Shown here one piece after another: positions 19,878 through 28,600 of a stretch of 40,169 bases of DNA (position 1 is its first letter; each line of letters opens with the position of its first letter). The position numbers were made by a program, and so were the translations under genes. The notes under the pieces were generated by a model, which saw nothing but the letters and a program-made list of their open reading frames with translations, was not told the origin of the DNA and made no database searches. The stretch spans positions 1 through 40,169 of the forward strand of contig JALSPK010000099.1 of NCBI GenBank assembly GCA_026986005.1, in the 5' to 3' direction. The DNA comes from Saprospiraceae bacterium (lineage in GTDB: Bacteria; Bacteroidota; Bacteroidia; Chitinophagales; Saprospiraceae).

Positions 19878-20284
19878 CAGCTGAAATGTATTTGGATTAG
19901 TTCTAAATTTTATTTTGTTCTTTATGCTTAAGTGCAGCACAAACCATATATAATTACGAAAATAAATGAAAAACGAAATAATATAATGGCTTTAAAATTT
20001 ATCTATATGTTGGCTTTTATATATCGTGTTTTAATGCAAACAAGAGATTTTTCAAATTACGATGATTTATTTAGGTATTTATTCTTGATTTTTACTTAAG
20101 TAATTTAATATTCCTTGTGATTTCGTACTACGTTTATTTAATTGTTATTATATAGTGTAGATAATCAATTGTATATGAGTAATGTATCTTGTTTTATGTG
20201 ATATTTAATAATTTTACAGATGGAAGATATTTGAAGCAAAAGCTTAAATTGTATTTGCCACGACATTTAGTCATTTTTTTATTA

Positions 20285-20320
20285 AATCTGATACATTATA
20301 GGTTAGAAAAATATCAGATT
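20285..20320. promoter_or_regulatory. Inverted repeat upstream of the GMC/ALDH pair (possible operator or hairpin)
   Basis: AATCTGATA (20285-20293) and its exact reverse complement TATCAGATT (20312-20320) are separated by 18 bp. It lies about 85-120 bp before the GMC start. It could be a repressor site or only a chance palindrome in AT-rich DNA. Confidence 0.3.
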
Positions 20321-20388
20321 AAATTTTGATAACTTGATGGATAGTCACTAGTTTCGGGTCGTTTCTTTGGATTCTGTGTTTTTGTGCT

Positions 20389-20396
20389 TATCTTTA
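20389..20396 (+). promoter_or_regulatory. Weak promoter-like box before the GMC oxidoreductase gene
   Basis: TATCTTTA differs by one base from TAnnTTTG and ends 8 bp before the ATG at 20405. If used, the message would be nearly leaderless. Low confidence. Confidence 0.2.
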
Positions 20397-20404
20397 CAGA
20401 TGAT

Positions 20405-21958
20405 ATGAATGAAGAATATGATTTTGTAATTATTGGTTCAGGATTTGGTGGTTCTGTTTCGGCATTAAGACTAGTCGAAAAAGGATATTCTGTTTTGATA
20501 ATAGAAAAGGGAAGCTGGAAAAAGCCCGCGGATTTTCCCAAAACCAATTGGAATTTGAAAAAATGGCTTTGGTTTCCTTTATTGGGCTTTCGTGGAATTT
20601 TTAAACTCACATTTTTGCGGCATTTATCGGTAATTAGCGGTGTTGGGGTAGGAGGGGGCTCTCTTGTATATGCCAATACTTTGCCAGTTCCTAAAGATGA
20701 TTTTTTTATTTCCGGTTCATGGCAAGGTATTATGGATTGGAAGAAAGAATTATTTCCTTTCTATAATATAGCAAAAAAAATGCTTGGTGTTGCTAAGAAT
20801 CCAAAGTTGTTTGATGCTGATAATTATTTAAGAGATTTGGCAAAACAAAATGGAATTGAGAACAATTTTTCTTCTACGGAAGTAGCAGTTTTCTTTGGAG
20901 ATTCGGAAAAAGAAGTAAAAGATCCATTTTTTGAAGGCGAAGGTCCTGATAGGCAAGGCTGCAATTATTGTGGTAGATGTATGACCGGATGCCCCAATAA
21001 TGCAAAGAATACTTTAGATAAGAACTATCTTTATTTGGCACAAAAGAAAGGATTAAAAATATTATCGGATAATTTTGTCACAGATGTTGTTACAGATGAA
21101 AAAGGGGGATACAGAATTGAATATAGAAGAACTGGTAGGTATTTGTCAAAAAAGAAATATGTTTTTTCTAAAGGCGTTATTTTTTCGGGTGGAGTGCTCG
21201 GTACAGTTCCACTGTTATTAAAATTAAAAAGGAAGAGTTTACCCAATCTTAGTGAAATGGTGGGAAAAGATGTGAGAAGCAATAATGAATCTTTGATTTT
21301 TGTTACTACTCCCGACAAGTCAATAGATATGAGTAAAGGAGTAGCTATTGGTTCTATATTACACCCTAGTGCAAATAGTCATATAGAGCCTGTAAGATAT
21401 GGATCAGGATCAGGTGCTTGGAGAATCGGAGTGTTGCCAATGGTATCTGAGCCTAAATTAATCAAAAGGCTTATAAAATTAATATTAAAACTAGCGGCTG
21501 AACCGATTAATTGGATGAAAATATATACAGTTAGGGATTTTGCAAAACAAACTACTGTGCTATTATATATGCAAAATCTTGAAGGCAAATTATCTATGAG
21601 TAGAGGGAAGATTGCTCTCAAAACATCTATTCAAAAAGGAAAAGCCCCTAGTGCATTTTTAACTGAAGCACATAGGTTGGCATCAGAATATGCAAAATTG
21701 GTTAAAGGTAAACCTTTAACTTTTGTGTTGGAAACGCTTGCCGGTACGCCATCTACAGCCCATATTTTGGGCGGTTGTGTAATTGGAATTGATAAAAAAA
21801 GTGGTGTGATTGATAAGAATCATAAAGTTTTTGGATATGATAATATGTATATTTGTGATGGATCTGCCATTTCATCAAATCCCGGTGTAAATCCGGCTTT
21901 GACAATTACTGCTATGAGTGAAAGAGCAATGAGTTTAATAGAAAATAAAAAGTATTAA
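20405..21958 (+). CDS. GMC-family oxidoreductase (cholesterol oxidase-like)
   Basis: 517 residues from the ATG at 20405; a GTG at 20384 is in frame but would start within the promoter-like box. The FAD-binding fold opens the protein with YDFVIIGSGFGGS (5-17). SGVGVGGGSLVYAN (78-91) is the second FAD contact, and the GMC C-terminal domain ends HILGGCVIG...CDGSAISSNPGVNPALTI. A cysteine cluster C-x2-C-x2-C-x3-CP at 186-197 looks like a ferredoxin [4Fe-4S] motif and also occurs in cholesterol-oxidase-like mycobacterial relatives (from memory). It probably oxidises a lipid or sterol-type alcohol; the substrate is not known. The aldehyde dehydrogenase gene follows after 4 bp. Confidence 0.87.
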   Translation: MNEEYDFVIIGSGFGGSVSALRLVEKGYSVLIIEKGSWKKPADFPKTNWNLKKWLWFPLLGFRGIFKLTFLRHLSVISGVGVGGGSLVYANTLPVPKDDFFISGSWQGIMDWKKELFPFYNIAKKMLGVAKNPKLFDADNYLRDLAKQNGIENNFSSTEVAVFFGDSEKEVKDPFFEGEGPDRQGCNYCGRCMTGCPNNAKNTLDKNYLYLAQKKGLKILSDNFVTDVVTDEKGGYRIEYRRTGRYLSKKKYVFSKGVIFSGGVLGTVPLLLKLKRKSLPNLSEMVGKDVRSNNESLIFVTTPDKSIDMSKGVAIGSILHPSANSHIEPVRYGSGSGAWRIGVLPMVSEPKLIKRLIKLILKLAAEPINWMKIYTVRDFAKQTTVLLYMQNLEGKLSMSRGKIALKTSIQKGKAPSAFLTEAHRLASEYAKLVKGKPLTFVLETLAGTPSTAHILGGCVIGIDKKSGVIDKNHKVFGYDNMYICDGSAISSNPGVNPALTITAMSERAMSLIENKKY

Positions 21959-21962
21959 CAGG

Positions 21963-23336
21963 ATGAAAAAATTAGTCCTAAAGCAAAAGGTTTTTTTTAA
22001 TTCTCAAGTGACTAAAAATGTTGCATATAGACTGTCAGTCTTAAAGTTATTAAAGAAAGAAATACTCAGGAGGGAGAAGAGTATTATAAACGCATTGTAT
22101 TTGGATTTTGGGAAGTCGGAGTTTGAAACAAAATCTTCTGAAATTGGTATTGTTATTTCGGAACTAAATAAAACTATTAAAAACTTAAAAAGATGGTCAA
22201 GGTCGAAAAGAGTATTGCCCTCAATTCTCAACTTCCCCTCCACTGCAAAAATCCACAAGGAACCATTTGGTACTGTTTTGATTCTAGCTCCTTGGAATTA
22301 TCCTTTCAACCTTGCAATCGTACCATTAATTGGAGCAGTAGCAGCAGGTAATACAGTTATATTGAAACCTTCAGAATTGACATCAAACACTTCTCATGTG
22401 ATTTATGAGATAATAAATAAGATTTTTGAAGATGACTATGTGGCTGTTGTTGAAGGAGGTGTCAATGTCTCGCAAGAGTTGTTGAAACAAAAATGGGATT
22501 ACATCTTTTTTACCGGAAGTGTAAGGATAGGTAGGATTGTTTATCAGTCAGCTGCTAAATATCTTACTCCTGTCACGTTGGAGCTAGGAGGTAAAAGCCC
22601 GTGTATAGTTGACAAAACTGCAAATTTGAGAGTTGCTGCAAAGAGAATTGTATGGGGCAAATTTTTAAATGGTGGGCAAACTTGTATTGCTCCGGATTAT
22701 TTGATTGTCGAAAGGGAAATAAAATATGAATTAATAGAGCTAATTAAAAGTGAGATTATTCTTGCTTACGGTGATGATCCGAAACTTTCAAAAGATTATC
22801 CTAGGATTATCAATAAAGCTAATTTCATAAGGTTGAAAGGAATGTTAGATGATGTAGAAATATTATATGGTGGTGAAAATGACATAAATGACAAATATAT
22901 TTCACCAACTATTATTGATGAACCTAGGCTCGAAAGTGAATTGATGCTAGGAGAGATATTTGGCCCGCTACTTCCGGTATTGACCTTTGAAAGCAGAGAA
23001 GAGATAGATAATATTATCGAAAAATTTCCCAATCCATTGTCATTTTATATATTTTCAAATAATAAAAAATTCAGAAACCATTTTATTGATAAATATTCAT
23101 TTGGTGGAGCTGTTATAAATGATACGGTTGTTCAATTTATCAATAATCGTCTGCCTTTTGGTGGAGTAGGAGAGAGTGGTATCGGAATGTATCATGGACG
23201 ATATTCTTTTGATGTTTTTAGTAGAGAAAAACCTGTAATTACCAGATACAACCGACCAGATATTAGCATAAGATATCTTCCGGCAAACAACTTAAAACAA
23301 AAGGTTATTAGTTTTTTGCTAACGGGTAAATTTTAG
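21963..23336 (+). CDS. NAD(P)-dependent aldehyde dehydrogenase (ALDH3-like)
   Basis: 457 residues, the shorter length typical of the class 3 / fatty aldehyde dehydrogenase branch. APWNYPFNL (109-117), LKPSELT, FFTGS (cofactor site), general base Glu207 in LELGGKSP and nucleophile Cys241 in GGQTCIAPDY are all present, followed by the GEIFGPLLPV and LPFGGVGESG motifs. It would oxidise an aldehyde to the carboxylate, plausibly the product of the GMC enzyme encoded 4 bp upstream. The stop codon lies right at the edge of a repeat-element remnant (see 23350-23396); similarity to the element may reach into the last codons. Confidence 0.92.
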   Translation: MKKLVLKQKVFFNSQVTKNVAYRLSVLKLLKKEILRREKSIINALYLDFGKSEFETKSSEIGIVISELNKTIKNLKRWSRSKRVLPSILNFPSTAKIHKEPFGTVLILAPWNYPFNLAIVPLIGAVAAGNTVILKPSELTSNTSHVIYEIINKIFEDDYVAVVEGGVNVSQELLKQKWDYIFFTGSVRIGRIVYQSAAKYLTPVTLELGGKSPCIVDKTANLRVAAKRIVWGKFLNGGQTCIAPDYLIVEREIKYELIELIKSEIILAYGDDPKLSKDYPRIINKANFIRLKGMLDDVEILYGGENDINDKYISPTIIDEPRLESELMLGEIFGPLLPVLTFESREEIDNIIEKFPNPLSFYIFSNNKKFRNHFIDKYSFGGAVINDTVVQFINNRLPFGGVGESGIGMYHGRYSFDVFSREKPVITRYNRPDISIRYLPANNLKQKVISFLLTGKF

Positions 23337-23349
23337 AAAAGTAAAAAAA

Positions 23350-23396
23350 TCGCAAAAAGATAATTTTTAAATTTTAATGACTTTGTGGACAGACAC
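23350..23396 (+). mobile_element. Truncated MITE-like element, copy B0 (one end only)
   Basis: The end of the 160-bp element without its other half. From 23350 to 23400 it is identical over 51 bp to 23516-23566, the right end of the neighbouring full copy, and ends in the same variant terminal repeat ACTTTGTGGACAGACAC. Weaker ungapped similarity to the element continues back to about 23326, across the aldehyde dehydrogenase stop codon. Six bases separate it from copy B. Confidence 0.8.
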
Positions 23397-23402
23397 TAAT
23401 GA

Positions 23403-23562
23403 GTGTCTGTCTATAAAGTGCTTAATTTTTGAAAAATAAAGATTTTTGATGAGATTTTTGTCTTTCTGAGGATTAGTGATGCCTTAGCATCAGTAATTTG
23501 AATAAAGTAGAAATCTCGCAAAAAGATAATTTTTAAATTTTAATGACTTTGTGGACAGACAC
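23403..23562 (+). mobile_element. Full-length 160-bp MITE-like element, copy B
   Basis: Begins with GTGTCTGTCTATAAAGT (23403-23419) and ends with the imperfect reverse complement ACTTTGTGGACAGACAC (23546-23562, two mismatches). The central near-palindrome TGATGCCTTAGCATCA is at 23478-23493. It has no coding capacity. It is about 94% identical to the reverse complement of copy A. Its last base is also the last base of the xseA stop codon, so copies B0 and B together fill the space between two convergent genes. Confidence 0.85.
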
Positions 23563-24788
23563 TAATTAACTATACTCTTAAATTCTCCATCGTGAAGTAC
23601 AGTGTTTATAACATCTCCTTTATCTATATTTGTAATACTCGTAATTATTTTTCCATTTTTAGTAGTCAATGAATACCCTTTTGATAGTATTCTCTTAGGA
23701 TTCGAATAATTTACTAAGTTCTTTATCTCTGACAGTTTATTATTTTCTTTAATGAAAATATTCTTTATTTGATTTCGAATTGTTGTATGTTTATTTTTGA
23801 CATTGTTATATTCATTTGATATCGACAATATTATTTTTGTTTTAATATTATTATGAAGATACTCTAAAGTATTATTTTGAGATACAATACTATTTTTGAT
23901 TTGTTCAATAATACTTAGATGAACAATGTTTAACTTCATTTCAAAGTCCAAGTTGTTTTCAACTAAAAAATCAGCAACTGCAGTAGGGGTTTTCAAGGGT
24001 GAGTGAGCTACCATTTCAATTACATTTTGGTCAATATCATGCCCAATTCCCGTCAACACTGGAATTGGGAATTTTGCTACATTAGCACATATATTATAAT
24101 TGTCAAAATACGATAGATCCATTTTGGAGCCCCCTCCTCTAATTATAACTACACAGTCATATAATGATGTTTTTTCTTTAATGGCATTAAGATTTTTTAC
24201 TATATCTCTTTCTACATTGCTTCCTTGCATGCTTGAATCAAATAATTTTGTAGTAAATTTATATCCGTAAGAATTGTTATTCAAATGTTCATAGAAATCT
24301 TGTAATCCGGCTGCTCTTTCTGAGCTTATAACTGCTACATTTTTTATTACAAGCGGTAATTCTTGCTCTCTATTTTTGAATAGAAGTCCTTCTTTTTTAA
24401 GTTTGGCAATTGTCTTCTGCCTATTAATTTCAACCATGCCCATGGTGTAAGAAGGTTCGATGTCTTGAATATTAAGTTTTAGCCCATAGATTTCATGAAA
24501 TTCGATTTTTGCTTTGAACCGTATTTGCCTTCCGTCCTGTAGAATTGAATCGTATAGATCTCCCAGTTTTTTTTTGACAAACAATTGGGTCTTATACCAA
24601 ATGACACCTTGAGCTTTTGCTGTAATTTGAAGAGAGTTTTCATTTTTCTCTATAAATTCAAGATAGACCTGTCCCCTTACTTCTTTTACTTGAGATATTT
24701 CAGCATCAATCCAAATGCTATCTTCAAAGTTTAAAGTTATTACTTGCTTGATATAATCTTGAACTTCTTTTAGCTTGTATGATTCCAT
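23562..24788 (-). CDS. xseA: Exodeoxyribonuclease VII large subunit
   Basis: A 408-residue XseA, which with XseB degrades single-stranded DNA into oligonucleotides. An N-terminal OB-fold (about 1-110; IWIDAEISQVKEVRGQVYLEF) is followed by the catalytic domain with VAVISSERAAGLQDF, VVIIRGGGSKMDLSYFDN and PVLTGIGHDIDQ, the conserved metal and catalytic region, then a long helical coiled-coil stretch (about 290-375) and the C-terminal ILSKGYSLTTK segment. Small XseB is usually encoded directly downstream, but here the gene ends against a repeat element and no xseB-like frame is nearby. No clear promoter box is seen upstream. Confidence 0.94.
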   Translation of the reverse strand: MESYKLKEVQDYIKQVITLNFEDSIWIDAEISQVKEVRGQVYLEFIEKNENSLQITAKAQGVIWYKTQLFVKKKLGDLYDSILQDGRQIRFKAKIEFHEIYGLKLNIQDIEPSYTMGMVEINRQKTIAKLKKEGLLFKNREQELPLVIKNVAVISSERAAGLQDFYEHLNNNSYGYKFTTKLFDSSMQGSNVERDIVKNLNAIKEKTSLYDCVVIIRGGGSKMDLSYFDNYNICANVAKFPIPVLTGIGHDIDQNVIEMVAHSPLKTPTAVADFLVENNLDFEMKLNIVHLSIIEQIKNSIVSQNNTLEYLHNNIKTKIILSISNEYNNVKNKHTTIRNQIKNIFIKENNKLSEIKNLVNYSNPKRILSKGYSLTTKNGKIITSITNIDKGDVINTVLHDGEFKSIVN

Positions 24789-24931
24789 AAATATAGTATT
24801 GATATAAGGTAAAAAAACAATATATAATTAAATTATACCTAAAGATATGTAAAATTATTGCTTATTGTTGTTAATATGATGTTAATTGTTTATTTTTTTT
24901 GATATTTTTTTTATTAAATTAAAAATTATAA

Positions 24932-24939
24932 TACTTTTG
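24932..24939 (+). promoter_or_regulatory. Putative promoter -7 box for the DUF1573 lipoprotein gene
   Basis: TACTTTTG followed by CA matches TAnnTTTG, 36 bp before the first ATG. No TTG at standard spacing is visible. Confidence 0.45.
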
Positions 24940-24974
24940 CACATTCCTAAGAAATAATTTTATAATTTAAATAA

Positions 24975-25574
24975 ATGAATGTTATGAAAAGAGTTAGTTT
25001 ATTATTAGTGGTTTTATTTGCAACGATGTTTGTAATGCAATCATGTAAAGAAGATTCGAAAGTTAAAGATGCTGCTAGAGACCAATTGACAAGTGCAAAG
25101 GATAAAGTAAATAATGCTACTAGAAATCCTAAAGATGTTTTGAAAAAACAGGAAGAAGAACCTGTTGGTCCTACAACAAAAGTAGAATTTAAGAAAATGA
25201 CTTATGATTTTGGTAAAGTGATGGAAGGAACTATAGTTGAGCATGATTATAAATTCACTAATACCGGATCAGAGCCATTAGTACTTAAGAAAGTGAAAGC
25301 TAGTTGCGGGTGTACTGTTCCGACTTGGCCAAGGAATGCAATTGCTCCCGGTGAAAGTGGAGTTATTCATGCTAAATTTGATACAAAAAGAAGAGGTCGC
25401 CCGGGTGGAGCTCCTCAAAATAAGTCAATTACTGTGACAGGTAACTTAGATGGCGGAAAAGTTGTATTAAAATTAAAAGGTCTTGTTGATAGAAAAGAAG
25501 ATCCAAATGCTAAAAAAGCAAAAAGTACAGGAAAAGTAAGTGCTAAAAAAGTTAATTCTATTAAAGTGAAATAA
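24975..25574 (+). CDS. DUF1573-domain lipoprotein
   Basis: 199 residues. The N-terminus is a lipoprotein signal peptide with lipobox VMQSC (Cys24, counting from the ATG at 24975; a second ATG at 24984 would serve equally). A charged, helical linker follows (25-65), then a DUF1573 Ig-like domain (about 68-170) with YDFGKVMEGTIVEHDYKFTNTG and ASCGCTVPTWP. The C-terminus is rich in Lys and Ser. Function is unknown; the ASPM/Hydin-like fold suggests binding or structural roles in the periplasm or at the outer membrane. A strong hairpin terminator follows the stop codon. Confidence 0.88.
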   Translation: MNVMKRVSLLLVVLFATMFVMQSCKEDSKVKDAARDQLTSAKDKVNNATRNPKDVLKKQEEEPVGPTTKVEFKKMTYDFGKVMEGTIVEHDYKFTNTGSEPLVLKKVKASCGCTVPTWPRNAIAPGESGVIHAKFDTKRRGRPGGAPQNKSITVTGNLDGGKVVLKLKGLVDRKEDPNAKKAKSTGKVSAKKVNSIKVK

Positions 25575-25590
25575 TTTAAGTATTTAGAAA

Positions 25591-25623
25591 AAGGGCTGTT
25601 TCTAATGGAGACAGCCCTTTTTT
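25591..25623. terminator. Intrinsic terminator between DUF1573 gene and the convergent propeller gene
   Basis: A 12-bp stem pairs 25591-25602 (AAGGGCTGTTTC) with 25608-25619 (GAGACAGCCCTT), with one G-U pair and a 5-nt loop, followed by a T run on the plus strand. An A run precedes the stem, so it could also stop the convergent minus-strand gene. Confidence 0.88.
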
Positions 25624-25651
25624 GTTTTATTCCTATTTGTATTGATACATT

Positions 25652-28600
25652 CTACCTTAGTATTATGATTTTTATATGTTTTATTATTTTATTAAAGTCA
25701 ATTGTTACGATATATACTCCGGCTTTTAATTTATCGATAGAAATAGGTTCATTGACTTTGAATTTACTATGAGATATTACTTCTTTGCCTTGTAAGTTAT
25801 TTATTTTAATTGAAAACAATCCGGTATAATTTGAAATATTAATAAATAAATGGTCTTTACAAATAGGGTTCGGGTAAACTGATACTATTTGTGATTTACC
25901 AAGATTAAACGTTCCCGAACTCATAACTGTATGGCAATTTGAAGTGTCGATGCATCCTCCATTTACTATTCTGACCGCATACGATCCACTTACAGATGGT
26001 GCATATATATAATCATCCTCATTATTGATTATATCAAAATCAGGACAATTAAGCCATTGATACGTAGCATTGCTATCAAATACTGCAAAGAGAGTATCTC
26101 CTGAAATAATTACTGAAGTATCTATTAAGGTTTGTATTACAGTTAACTGATAATTGCTATCGCAACCGTTGATAGTTTCGTAATTTGCAAAGTATATTCC
26201 CGGAGTATTTATGAGAGTATCCTGCCAAATTATTGAATCATTTTGACAGATTTCAGTTTCTTCGACAATATAATAACTAGGTTCTAATTTGAGAGTTAAA
26301 AAATAACTACTATCACAGCCTTCTGTAGTCTGATATTCACTAGTATAATTGCCCGGTACTAGTAAAAATTTACCTTGCCATTGTATCGTGTCTCCATTGC
26401 ATATCGAGATTGTATCATAAAACTGATAATAGGGGTGAACAGATACATTCAAATTGACAATGCTGTCACAATCAGACGATCCTGTGTTTGAATAATCTCC
26501 TGCTTCCGTTATTTGAATACCTTGCCAATAAATCGTGTCGCCATTGCAAATGGACAATGTGTCGTAGGATAAAATAGATGGATTCACAAAAAGCACAAGT
26601 TGGGTAATACTATCGCATCCGTTAATAGTTTGCTTATTTATAGTGTATTCTCCTGCTTTGGAATAGGCGGTATCTCCGAAGTAAATTGTATCTCCTTCAC
26701 AAATCGTTATGGTATCTTCAGTAAAATAATTTAGATTGACGTTTAGAAAAATGTTTATAGTACTATCACAGCCTTCAATTGTCTGTAAATTTACCATGTA
26801 TTCACCTGTTTCTGTATATGCAGTACCTTGAAAGAAAAACGTATCACCCTGACAAATTGATGGTGTAATAGAAATATTGTAGATGGGATTTACGCTTAAA
26901 TCAAGTTTGTAAGTGCTATCACAACCGAAAATACTTGTATAAGACCTGTAAAAAATTCCTGAGGTATAATAAATATTCCCTTGCCAAAAATAAGAATCTC
27001 CTAAGCAAATCGAAGTGTTCTCTTCAATTAAATATGATGGGTTGACTATTAATTTCAAATAATAAGTACTATCACAGCCATTAGAATCGGTGTAAGTTTT
27101 AATATAATTGCCAGGATAAGAATAATTTTGTCCTTGCCAAAAAATATATTCTCCTTGACAGATACGGATAGTGTCTTTTTGAATAAAAATTTCATTTACA
27201 ATTAAATTTAATTGATTAGTACTATCGCATCCATATATTGTCGTATCAGCAATAGTATATTGACCTTGCTTATAGTATATATTCCCATTCCAAGTATAAG
27301 ACTCATTACTACAAATAGATGCGGTATCTACTTTGAAGTATGGCTGATGTACGTTTAACTGCATTGAGTAAGTACTATCACATCCATATATGTCAGTATA
27401 GACATCATTAAATACTCCAGATTGAAAATAGATACTATCTCTCCAATTTATACTGTCTCCCACACATATATCAAAGACTGATTCTTCAGTAAAAGGTTCT
27501 CTGGTATCAAATTTGAATAATTCACAATTGTTATTTATTCCATTACTATTATAGGGATAAATATGGATCAAAATCGTTTCTCCACATGGTAAACCCGTCA
27601 CAATATATTCCAAACTATTTCCATTGTCAAAATGATTTAATATTTCTAAAGAGTCGATGTTGGTACCAATAGATAGGTAATAACCTGTAGCGCCTCTAGC
27701 ACTTGTCCAGTTTAATTTCACATCTCTATTTATTCCGGTTGAATTATTTTGAGGTGCTATCAACTGCGAACAACACGGGTAAGGTTTATCCAAATTGGCA
27801 GATATTTTAAAAACTAAACCGTCTCCAACTCCGCCATTGAAACTATTGTCATAAGATGTAAAGGAAATTAAATCGGATGATTCAGTATATCCGGTTACAA
27901 AGACATCGTTTTTTTTATCAATAAATAGAGAATAGGCATGGTCATTGTGTTTGCCTCCGTACAGTGTAGAAGCTTTTAAACGGGTCAAATCCGAATTTAA
28001 ACCTATTACAAAACAATCTTCCCCGCCATTATATGAATTGTCAAAAGAATTGCAAAAAACAGGAAAATCAACAGAATTAGTAGTCCCTGTAATGAAAATA
28101 TTTCCTAGGGTATCAAAGGATATATCGCTACCGGCATCATCACCATGTCCGCCAATAAAAGTAGAATATTTTAATGAATGTAAACTATTGTCTAATATAC
28201 AAACAAATGCATCCGGTAATGGATTTATGTTATTATTGGCGTATATCGTATCATAAGCACTTTGAGAAGTAGGGAATCTTTTTGATAATGTCCCTCCGGT
28301 GAGCACAATATTGTCAGAGTTATCTATTAAAATAGCAGAAGAAAGGTCAATTGATTTGCCACCAAGGTATGTTGCTGCTATTATATTATTTAAATCATTA
28401 TTTAGTTTTAAAACAAAAATATCAACCTCTCCTGTTAAAGTATCTGCAAATGCACCGGTCGTTGCCGGAAAGTCTTTTCCGTTTGTGTTTCCCGTAATAA
28501 AAATATTATCATAACTGTCGTGAGCAATATCAGAAGCAATTATTGTACTGTCTGAGCTTATACTATTTGAAGCGAGAAGATTGCTTAAAGTATTGTCCAT

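Larger units (their letters stand above)
19819..20404. other. 586-bp divergent intergenic region between hoxF and the GMC gene
   Basis: Very AT-rich. It holds the hox promoter (19847-19877, minus), a 9-bp inverted repeat (20285-20320) and a weak promoter-like box (20389-20396, plus). I find no credible gene or structured RNA in the remaining 400 bp or so. Confidence 0.6.

Noticed and set aside
19819-20404. Long AT-rich divergent gap considered as a replication origin or attachment site
   Set aside because: No DnaA-box cluster, dnaA or dnaN gene, integrase or tRNA end is visible; a promoter region explains it well enough.
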